From Cesiribacteraceae bacterium YIM B00369 (GTDB lineage Bacteria; Bacteroidota; Bacteroidia; Cytophagales; Cyclobacteriaceae): 64,000 bases of DNA. Shown here piece by piece: positions 8,858-18,800 of the stretch. Position numbers and translations under genes: made by a program. The notes under the pieces were generated by a model. The model did no database searches. It saw only the letters and a list, made by a program, of their open reading frames with translations, and was not told the DNA's origin. The number at the start of each line of letters is the position of its first letter. Position 1 is the first letter of the stretch. Where the stretch lies: contig JAFMYY010000009.1 of the NCBI GenBank assembly GCA_017948555.1, positions 142,720-206,719 of the forward strand, read 5' to 3'.

Positions 8858-11800
8858 TTACTCTGCCAGGTGTTTTTCCAGTTCAGCAAGAGTGGCGGGC
8901 AAATTACCGGGCCTGGAGGCTTTTGTGTTTATCATCTGCCCGTTTCTGTTCATGATCATGTACCGGGGAATTCCAGTAATTTCAAACTTACCCTGCAGGT
9001 CGCTGTAAGTGTCTCCGGACAGGTAATAATGATCCCCTTCCAGGTTAAACTTTTTAATGCAGTTTTCCCATTCAGGTTTTCCTCCGCTTCCGCAAATATA
9101 TACATATACCACATCCTTATTTTTGGTAGCCTCCTTCATGGCTGGAGCATGCTCAAACTCGCTCCTGCAGGGACCACACCAGGGAGCCCAAAAATCAATG
9201 TACAACACTTTACCCTGATGTTTCAGGGCCAGCTCTTTGAGAAATTCATCTGCCGATCCTTCTGCTAAATTGTTGAGCTCAGCAAATTCAGGAAGAGGCT
9301 TATTATACAACGCGAGCGTTTTTTCATAAGCAATGGCTAAATGATTTTTAACCTCCCCCTCCATTCCATTATATGCAACAACAGAGTGCCATGATTTTTC
9401 CAGACCTTCAGGATTATTGCTTTCAAGTTTTTGATGAAAGCCGGAAGAAATAACAAGTCCGCTGAAAAATTCTTTATACGGAATGGCATCCAGAGCCTGA
9501 AGCCTAAGATCAAGAGCGGCCTTTTCGGCTATTTCCATATGTAAAGCTGAGTTTCTTTGCAGGACATTACTGAGCACCTTCCCTCTTTCTTCATTTCTCC
9601 TTTCGAAATTATAAAGAGCAGCCAGTGTTTCGGAACTGAGTGTTTTATCCACCTCCTTCAAAATTTTAATCATCTCTTTACTATCAACTTTTTGCAGCTT
9701 CTTTTTCTGAATCTCTGCGCGTATGCCATCTCTGTTTCTATTCATCACCTCAGTCCGGAAGTTCATTAGTTCCTTTTCCTTTTTATCTCCGGTAAACCAT
9801 ACCAGCGAATGTATATTTTTCTTTTCCGTTTCAGTAATTTCCTTGTCAGCCTTCAGGACTTCAACCCAAAAAAGGCTGTCGGTCACAACATTTACATTAT
9901 TACCAATTTTTCTGTTCACATAACCAGTCACACCGGCAGCATACCAGCTAAAATCACCTGAAACCCAGTTTTTCTTATCTGTCACATTCAGAGAATCCAG
10001 AAAACTAAAATAGGTGGGGTGCTCTGTGAGAACAGGCTTTTCGAGATAACTTTTCCTTAACCAGCAGTACCTTAATAGATCTTCATAATAAGATACCTTC
10101 ACATCCGTATCAATTAACTCTTTGAAACCGGGAGAATAATTATCAGACGCTAACTTATGACTGTAAAACTGAGACTCCTCCGACAGCAACTCCTTCCTTG
10201 CCTTTTTATACTCCTCAGGTTCAAGTGCAAGATTACTCCTGTCTTTACCATTTAAGGAGCGATTGAAAGCAGAATATTCATCATTAGAAAAATGCTGCCA
10301 ATCGCGGTTTATCTCTGCTACATTTCCCATATACAAGCAGGTGCTTAAGTTTTTGGTGTTCGATCCGTCAATATAAACTAATAAGGTATCGCCGGGAATC
10401 AGAAACTGAGTCGATAAGCGACCGGTATATTTCATATAGACTTCCTGTGGAGTTACTAAAGGCACCTGAATAATAAAAGCACCCTCCTGGTCGGGTTTCC
10501 GGCTGTATTTCACCTGATCGCCATAAAACAGATCGTTAACGATTATTTCAAAACGTGTATTCTTCTGGTTATCAGGCAAATTCCTGACAAAACCTTTTAC
10601 CACCGCATAACCAGCCTTAGTGTCTTCAGGAATCCGGAATGTTGGCTGGTAAGAAGCAAGGCCCTGGGAGTTCACACAAGTTATCTCACTCCCACCATCC
10701 TGACTGGCTAAAAGAGTATTGGCACCCACGGGGCGAAGGGCAAATTCCGCCTCTTTGGGAAAAAGCCTGCATACTTCTTTACCTGCCTCATTTTTATAAC
10801 AGACAGTATCTGTTTTTTCCGCTATTACAAAATATTTACCGTTGTTATAACTAACCTCCCTGTAATTCCAGACATCGTTTTTGTAAAGCACTTTCCGGTC
10901 CATAAGACCAAACAGCCACTGACCGTTTTCCTTGTTAATCCAGTTCTCCCTTAACTCCTGCGGCAGTTCAACTGTGGCTGCATCAGCTAAGGAATTATCA
11001 TTTTTGTATTGAATAAATTTCCCCTCAGGACTGCCGGATACTTCAATGTACCGCTCATTTACCTTTTTCAGGTAAGCAAGTGTTTTATTCCCTTTCGTGA
11101 ACTTATAATGCCTGCCATCAAATAGCACCTTATCAAACGCTCCTTTAGCAATTTTCACTTTCCGGGGCATTATATTATTACCTTCTATCCTGATTTGTGC
11201 TTTCGAACCATTGCAGGCGAACCATTCTCCGGCAAACTCATTTTCCACCACCAGACCATCCGGCAGGTGCATGTCATGCTTCAGATAAATAAAAGTATTA
11301 CCGGGCAGGTATAGGCGGCTGTAATTTTCATTTACCTCCTCAACTGCATACTCTAACCTCCTGCCCTTGTAAGTAAAATTTAAAATATATCTGTTCCTGT
11401 GCTTATTCAGCCGGTCAAGATCTATCACCTCATCGTTGTACTGTAACTGGTAACCGGGGAGTAATTTTACCGTAAAATCTTCAGCAGTGGTAGCATACAT
11501 GGTTTTCTTTAAATTTTCCGGCACATCAGAAATAAGAATCCCGGGGGCATTTGGCAGCTCCGGACTGCGTTTTAAATTTACCCATCCTTTTTTTCCTAAG
11601 ATTTGAATCCGTGTGTATTCAGGGTATTTCCCCGACTCTATTAAGTGAAAGTATAAACCAAATTCTTCCCCGCTCAGGTTAAGCTGCCTTGTATTGCCGT
11701 GAATAATAGCCTTGCTGTACACATATTTACTAGCTTCCAGCATGCAATAATCATCAAAAAACTCCACATACAATTTATCACTCCCATCCGTGCTATACCA

Positions 11801-12208
11801 TTTACCCTTCAAATCCTTAAGAAGCTCTTCTTTATCCGGATACTTAATGTCGGAAAGAGGAATATGGGTGTAGGGCATAAATTGCCAGTCCGTTTGCTTT
11901 ACCGCAATCATAACGGTATCTGTGCCTGCTGTCCGCAGCTTAAACTGATAATCTTCAGCAGATTTATTTACTGCCTTTACCGAAAAAGTAAATACATCTC
12001 CGTCCTTAGTAATCTCTTTAAAATAACCAAAAGGAAGGTAGCGGCTTTCGATAACAAAACCTTTGTTAATGTCCATTGCCCAGTTTCCGGCAGAATTATT
12101 AAAATCACCGAAAATGGAAGCAGGCAGCTCATCGGCCGAAATCGATTGTTGGGAATAGGCAACCAGACTAAAAACCCAAAGAAAAAGTGAGATAGTGAGT
12201 TTCTTCAC
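8858..12208 (-). CDS. Large periplasmic protein with C-terminal TlpA-like thioredoxin domain
   Basis: 1116 residues starting at a GTG (12206-12208), with a signal peptide (positively charged start, hydrophobic core, cleavage near AYSQQ). The C-terminal ~150 residues form a thioredoxin-fold domain with VLYIDFWAPWCGPC (CxxC near residues 1011-1014) and a cis-Pro-like GIPRYMIM, as in TlpA/ResA thiol-disulfide oxidoreductases. The long N-terminal part is beta-rich and unrecognised. A central segment around residues 530-620 resembles the beta-sandwich that often precedes TlpA domains in Bacteroidota, followed by a helical, charged stretch. The redox role is inferred from the CGPC motif; partners are unknown. 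Most TlpA-like proteins are much shorter (150-400 residues). Monocistronic. Confidence 0.85.
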   Translation of the reverse strand: MKKLTISLFLWVFSLVAYSQQSISADELPASIFGDFNNSAGNWAMDINKGFVIESRYLPFGYFKEITKDGDVFTFSVKAVNKSAEDYQFKLRTAGTDTVMIAVKQTDWQFMPYTHIPLSDIKYPDKEELLKDLKGKWYSTDGSDKLYVEFFDDYCMLEASKYVYSKAIIHGNTRQLNLSGEEFGLYFHLIESGKYPEYTRIQILGKKGWVNLKRSPELPNAPGILISDVPENLKKTMYATTAEDFTVKLLPGYQLQYNDEVIDLDRLNKHRNRYILNFTYKGRRLEYAVEEVNENYSRLYLPGNTFIYLKHDMHLPDGLVVENEFAGEWFACNGSKAQIRIEGNNIMPRKVKIAKGAFDKVLFDGRHYKFTKGNKTLAYLKKVNERYIEVSGSPEGKFIQYKNDNSLADAATVELPQELRENWINKENGQWLFGLMDRKVLYKNDVWNYREVSYNNGKYFVIAEKTDTVCYKNEAGKEVCRLFPKEAEFALRPVGANTLLASQDGGSEITCVNSQGLASYQPTFRIPEDTKAGYAVVKGFVRNLPDNQKNTRFEIIVNDLFYGDQVKYSRKPDQEGAFIIQVPLVTPQEVYMKYTGRLSTQFLIPGDTLLVYIDGSNTKNLSTCLYMGNVAEINRDWQHFSNDEYSAFNRSLNGKDRSNLALEPEEYKKARKELLSEESQFYSHKLASDNYSPGFKELIDTDVKVSYYEDLLRYCWLRKSYLEKPVLTEHPTYFSFLDSLNVTDKKNWVSGDFSWYAAGVTGYVNRKIGNNVNVVTDSLFWVEVLKADKEITETEKKNIHSLVWFTGDKKEKELMNFRTEVMNRNRDGIRAEIQKKKLQKVDSKEMIKILKEVDKTLSSETLAALYNFERRNEERGKVLSNVLQRNSALHMEIAEKAALDLRLQALDAIPYKEFFSGLVISSGFHQKLESNNPEGLEKSWHSVVAYNGMEGEVKNHLAIAYEKTLALYNKPLPEFAELNNLAEGSADEFLKELALKHQGKVLYIDFWAPWCGPCRSEFEHAPAMKEATKNKDVVYVYICGSGGKPEWENCIKKFNLEGDHYYLSGDTYSDLQGKFEITGIPRYMIMNRNGQMINTKASRPGNLPATLAELEKHLAE

Positions 12209-12218
12209 AGCAAAAATA

Positions 12219-12786
12219 TTTAGAGTGGAGGAAAATAAGAGGAATTTCTTCCCCTGTATAACAATTGCTAAAGTAAAAAAAATAACTTATAATAATAACA
12301 CCTACACCTGTACTATTTTAGTAATTGAAGCTAAAGTATTTATCTAAATAAAAAGAGCTATGCCGGACTTTTTATCCTGCCCCTTTAAAAAGCAGATTCC
12401 TGATGATTATTAACACCCAATATTTCTTCCTCTTATATAATACCATTCATAAAAGAAAATCCTCTGATGAAATGCCTCCTGCCCCCGGGAAAATCACTTC
12501 TTAATCATAACAATAATTATTAAAAGCTTACTGGAAGATAACAAAACTAACGGCGTGAATATACATTCATTTTTTAACCAAAGCTTAACTGATTCTAAAC
12601 TATAAAGCTATACCAATCATACGGTTATTAACTGCAGAAATAAACCGGAAACAGGTATTCAAATTACTCTTATCAGATGATTCGGGTTTTGCAGATGCCG
12701 GCAAAAAAATTCTGTTTCACAAACTCCCGGGGAATAAATAAAATAAATTATAAAAGTGTAAAGCAAGTGCTCATGGAAAAATAAAA
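12219..12786. other. Intergenic region, no gene seen
   Basis: AT-rich, many stops in all frames. It holds the promoter of the thioredoxin-tailed gene and ends at the terminator of the M43 gene. No convincing ORF, repeat or RNA was recognised. Confidence 0.5.
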
Positions 12787-12818
12787 AAAAGCCACCCAGG
12801 TGAAACCGGATGGCTTTT
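12787..12818 (-). terminator. Intrinsic terminator of the M43 protease gene
   Basis: AAAAGCCACCC (12787-12797) pairs with GGATGGCTTTT (12808-12818) with a single mismatch that is a wobble on one strand. A T-run follows on the minus strand. Confidence 0.8.
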
Positions 12819-12838
12819 GTATTTGCCTGACATGCAAT

Positions 12839-15800
12839 TTATAGCTTTACCACACTGTGAGTAGTTACCCCGGCAGGAGTTACTATTTTCAGTAAGTAAG
12901 TACCCGGAGGTAAATCAGTAACATTGACAGAACATTTCTTCCCGCTTCCTGACTCCCACTGCTGTTTTTGCAGCAGCCTGCTTAGCTGATCAAAAATCAT
13001 AACTGACAGCGGAACCTGCCCGCTTGTTTCTATTTCAAGGCTGTTTGTAAACGGATTCGGGTAAATTTTAAAATTCCCGGATATATCACCCTTCACAGAA
13101 AGCACATCAACTACATTTACCTTCATTCCAGTAACAAAGGTTGCTCCCCTGGTGTCACTTACTCTGATGGTTACCACTCCCGACCCTGTTTTTAATCCTT
13201 TCAGCTCCAAGACTGATCCTTCCACTGTTGCTTCCAGGGCACTATGGTCATATGAAACAGCAAAAGACATTTGTTCTCCATCGGGCTCATTAAAATAAGG
13301 AAACAGATTGATGGAATGAACCTTTGAGAGGGCTACCTCCTGATCCTTGATTGCTTTTTTAGCCTCAGGAGCATAATGTGCCCACACAGGGAATGACACC
13401 TGCCCTCTTCCTGCTTTATTATCTCCGGCGGTAAAAGTTATCACCGTCTCTCCTTTCTTTTGAGCAACAACCTTTACTATATCATTTTGAATTAAAAGGG
13501 AAACCACCTCATTATTTTCAGCATGCGCTTCAAAAGTCATTATATCTCCATCTGCATCTGAAAAAACTTCGCTGAACCTGAAGTGCAGGGTATCTGACTT
13601 TATTGCCATATTATGCGCCGGAATTGCTGTCCTGCCTTTTGGCTGTGCATTAACATTTATATTAAATATTAAATCAGCTGCTCCGCCCTTTCCATCCAGC
13701 GCTTTTACTGCCACAATCGCCAGCCCTTTTTCTATGGCCAGAAGGTTTAAAGTATTACCTGAAACCTCAGCATTCATACAGGATGCATTATTTACTGTAA
13801 CCCTATACTCCAGCCTGTCTCCGTCAGGATCGGTAAAATAGTTGTCCAGATTAATACTATGCGACTGGCCTTCCTGAAGAAGATCAATAAGGGGACCTCC
13901 TGCTACCATTTCAGGTGCCTGGTTATCTTCCACAGCAACTGTTACCACAAATGAAATTTCTTCACTCCTGGCCCCACGCTGGTCGGTGGCAAATAAGTTT
14001 ACCCGGCACCTTCCGCTCTCTGCAGCACGGATATTAAGCATATTACCCCCAATAGTAACTTCAAGCCCGCTGTTTTCTGCTCTTGCAAAGTAATTTATCT
14101 GATCCTCTACATTAATATCATTAAACAAAGCGGAAAGATCAATCTGCAAATCGTTTCCTCCAAACACCATAGCTACATCCTGCACCGCCCCCGTTACATG
14201 GGGAGGCGAATTCAGAACCTCTAATTCAAACATTACAGAAGTAAGCGGAACAGCAGGGTCATTGCTGTTGATCTGTAGTTCCGCTGAGTGGCTCCCAACC
14301 CTTAAACCTTCCCCGGCTTCGAAAGCAAAGTCAATAATACGCTCCTCCCCTGCAGGAATATTTTCATCAGCGGAGGCCAGGTCAGCGAAAACCCATTCAG
14401 GCAAACTTAAATCAGTTAAATTCAACCTGTAAAGAGCAGACCAGTCTGCCATCCATAATTTCCTGCGGTTGTCAACAGCCAGTGCATAGCCCTGCTCCCA
14501 TGATGGATATGGATACCTTCCGTTTACATGCAACTGGTCCTGAACAACAGAAACAGACAATAGTTCGTAATTTTGTAAATCTAAAACCCACCAGGTTGAG
14601 CCGGAAATTGTTAACTGGTCCATCTTCACTCCCGCCGGTAAAGAAAAGGTTTCAAGGACCTGTCCTCTTTCATTTACGCGGTGTACCCCGCTATATTCAA
14701 AAGGAGTACATACAATAAAAGCAGAGCCATCCCATGCAACAGACCTGTAATAACCGTTAGAATATGGCAGGTTAAAGTTACCTTTATTATTCCCTGAAAG
14801 ATCGTAGGCCTGCGCAGACTGGTAGCTGGCAGTCCACAGATATTCTCCGTCCCAGGTAAGCCCATAAGATTCCTGCGGAACGTAGAACTGCAGTTTTGCC
14901 TGGCTGGTTTCAGGGTCATAAATGTAAACACCGCCAGTCGAATACTGAAGGACATATAAGTCTTCATTTATCCAACACATCCCTCTTGCCCCATAAATAA
15001 AATAAGGATAAGTTTCCTCTATCAGGCTTTCTTCTCCCGTAGCCGGATTCCGGTCTGTGCCGGGCATATATAAAGCAGGGGCAACTGCTGAAGAAGGTGC
15101 CGGAACTGCATAAAACCCAACCTCTCTATCTTTAACAGGCTCCCTGGTGGCTGCTTCAAAACCTGTAGCGCCACTTGAAAAACTAATACTTAAAGGGTAC
15201 CCACCCTTATTACTTATTTCCAGTGGCAGCTTATCTGTTTTGTCGCCAATGCTTAAGGATCTGCGGATGTTTTGCGTGGAAATTTCTATTACCGGAGGCT
15301 CGGATACCTCCGCTTCCAGGGAAATTTCCAGCCGCCCCTTATCAGGATCATTACTTTCAATTACCAGCTTTTCCCTGAACTGCCCCACTTCAGCAGACAG
15401 GAAACCTACTTCAATTTCCACCCTTTCTCCCGGCGGAACGGAAACAGGGGTATTGTTGACTATAAATTTATCTGAAGAAACTGCAAGGGAATTAAGTTCC
15501 AGCGCCATGGTTCCGGAATTCCGTACAACCAGTTTTTTTGTTTCTGATACTCCTGTAAAACGGGCTGAATTAAAATTGAGAACTGTTTCTGATAGTTCAA
15601 TGCGGGGAATCCCTCTTACTTCCAAAATTACCGGTATAATGGTTTCTTCCTGCAGAGGGTCGTTGGTGCTCAGCAAAATTTCTTTCTCATAAGTACCTCC
15701 AAAAAGACCATCACCATTAAAAATCACCTCTACATTTGCGCTGCCCCCCGGAATCACCTGACCAAAATCAGGCTCAAAATCTATTACCTTATCAGTGCTG

Positions 15801-18800
15801 ATAAGTACCGCCAGGTTGTTTTCCACATAGGGGGTATTGAATGCAATCTGGAGGCCATCTGTTCCTGTTGCATTTTCAATGCCAATGGTGGCAGAATGCC
15901 AGGTGTCTGTACTTTGTTTATACTGTATTTTTATATCCCCGTTCGGGTAAAGGATATACTGGAAGGTAAGCAAGCCACTGCCACCAAACCTGGGCACGTC
16001 AGTAAACTGAATGATAAAAAGATCCTCACGTCCTAAATATTTTACCCTGTCGCCCGGGTATAAATCGGTCCAGTACGCGGCTATCAGGTCATTGGGAGGA
16101 TAACTGTTTGGTATCTGAGAATTGGAAAGAGAACTGGCATTATTTTCATTAAAGGTCAGGAAGCCATTGGAGCCTACATAAACCATTTCCTTTTCCTCCC
16201 CATAAAAACTGAAAGGGAAAGGCAGCTCTACCGGCTGCGCACTATCATCACCCAGGTAAAGGATAGTTCCTGTGGCGGAAATATCTATCCAGTTAAACTG
16301 AGGTCCGTTAGCCGCTTTGCTGTCTGTCCATTTGTAACCAAATCCATCCGGGCCGTCATCACCGGAACGTGCGCTTATCTCTGCGCCTTTTCTTTCATCC
16401 TTTTCGCCTTTCACCAGCCTTACCTCCAAGGCATGCCCCCTTGCTTTTTGCTCTGCTCCCTTTCTTTCATTTAAAGTTGCTCCTCTTAAGGAATAAAACA
16501 AAGTGTCGCCTCCCTTATTCTCAATCAGCAGATTTTCACGTTTTGCTTCTCCTGAATTTAATTCAATGGAAAAGGAGGCAGGATTAACAACCAGCCGGGG
16601 TGCAGCAACAGCTGTTCCCTGCAGTTCCACTTCAAGCTCCGGATGGCGCGGATCGTTGGTGCTTAAAGTTAAAACAGCAGTAGTAGTACCCACCACCACA
16701 GGTGCATAGGCTATTTCCAGTACATAACTGCTCCTTGCCGGTATGGTAACGGGAGTAAGGTCCACAGTAAAAATTCCGTTATCCAATGCCGGCGCAACAG
16801 TCAGCCCGTCTGACCCCTGGTTTTGGATAGTTAAAGGCCTGACTTGCTTTTCCCCCTCTCTTATTTTTCCAAAATTCATTTGGTTATCTGATAAAGCAAC
16901 CACAGGCACTCCTGTAACTTCGAGGGTTACAGGAACAGTTACCAACTCATTCAACGGATCATCAGAAGCAATAAGAACATCCCCATAATAGGTCCCCCCC
17001 ATCAGATTCTTAGCATTAAACTTAAGGTTGATTCCCTCTTCACTATTTCCCGGCACCGATCCTGAATTTTTGTCTGCGCTTAGCCAGCCAACAGAATTCT
17101 CCAGTAAATAAGCAACCGACCTGGAAGTAAGAACCCCATAGTTATGGCCAAAACTAAAAGCATATTCCCAGGTCATTCCTGTAGCTATTATTGTACCTGC
17201 TCCAATAGAATATTCCACCGTGGTAGGCAACTTTTCACCATTACCGCTTACTGTAATTATACCGGCATTTTGCGGAAGGTTCCTGATAACATTATGACTG
17301 GCCCAGGTTCCATTGATGATACCGGGCAGGCCTTCCATTATGGTATGATTCCCATTTACCACCTCATTCACCTCTGCCATCAGCCCATGTTCGGACAAAA
17401 CCCCTCCGGCAAGAGTTACATTATCGCCCTGGGTGGCTGTCTGGTATAAAACACTGCCTCCGGACCTTACAAAGTCTTCAAATTTTGCTGCATTGGCCGA
17501 CAGAGCGTTATAATATCTATAATCCTCATCTCCTGCGGTTACTATCAGATCATAAACTGAAAAATCCGTTGATGAAATACTGCTGCTGTTTATTTTATGA
17601 GCTGCAATACCCATAGGTGCAAGAATATCCCTTTGAATATCTGTTACCCAGGCGTCAGTATTCTGGATAACAAGTACTGAAGCATCTTCCATACTACTGT
17701 TCAGAGAGAGGAATGCAGAGGTTGTGGAGTCTGTTTCAGCGGAAGAAGAAAACAAACCTGCACTAAACTGTTTCTCATTTACTGTCCTGTTTGTAAACTT
17801 AAGGGTGAAGTTTAAATCAGCTCCGCCCCTGTTCCTGATGCTCAGAAGCTCATTAACAGAATCTCCGGCAAGAAGGGCAACTTTAAACTGATCCGGATTT
17901 ACTGCAATTTCCGGTGCAGGCACCCCATTTCCCGCCAGCCTGACTGTGAGCTGCCTGTTCTCCGGATCGTTTGTATGGAGGAGCAGGTTTGCGGAATAGT
18001 GCCTGATTTCACGGGGATTAAATGCCAGTCGCAGGACCGCTTCGGCCTTTGCAGGAATTTTATAAGCAGAAGTCTCCAAAGAAAAAACCTCACTGCTAAG
18101 CTCCGCCCTTAGCCTGAGCGTATCTGTTCCCGTATTATGGACCACCACCGGATAATAACGGGTATTTCCTCTAAGGATATTCCCGAAATCCACCTCTGAG
18201 TCAGAAACCGCTACTGCCGGCACACCGGTAATCCTTAATGTAACAGGTATTTCGGTAATTTCATTCCTGGGGTCATTCGTCTGTATCCGGATCGGCTCTT
18301 TATACCTGCCTCCGTTTAATTCTCCCGTGGAAAATGTGAATTGTATTGTTTTCCCCGACCCGGAGCGGATAGTGCCCGTTTCCTCACCAGGATTGAAAGT
18401 AATAATACCCTCATCAAAGCCGGAGGTTATGGTATAGTTAAGTGGCTGGTCGCCGGGATTAGCAAGGTTTATAAAGCCAGTGGCACTTTCTCCCACAAAG
18501 AGAGCTTTTTCTAGTTCCGCCGGAGAAGCAATAAGCTGAGGCCCTTCCGCCACACTTATCATGTTTTCCACCACTCTTTCCGCAACTCCTTTCGCGTTTC
18601 TCACAGTAAGTTTCACACCAAAGGTTCCTCTGTTCCTGTATTGAACCACCGGGTTCTGAATTGAAGAGGTGGCAGGCTCTCCTCCCCGGAATTCCCAGTG
18701 CCAGGAAAAAACAGAAGCGTGAGAGGCATCCTCAAACTGAACACCTTGCCCTGTAAAAACAGAAGAACGGTCAGCACTGAAATTTACCGAAGGTACAGAA

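Noticed and set aside
12211..12218. TATTTTTG match to the -7 box just before the thioredoxin-tailed gene
   Set aside because: Only a few bases from the GTG start and without a TTG element at the right distance, so unlikely to be the promoter.
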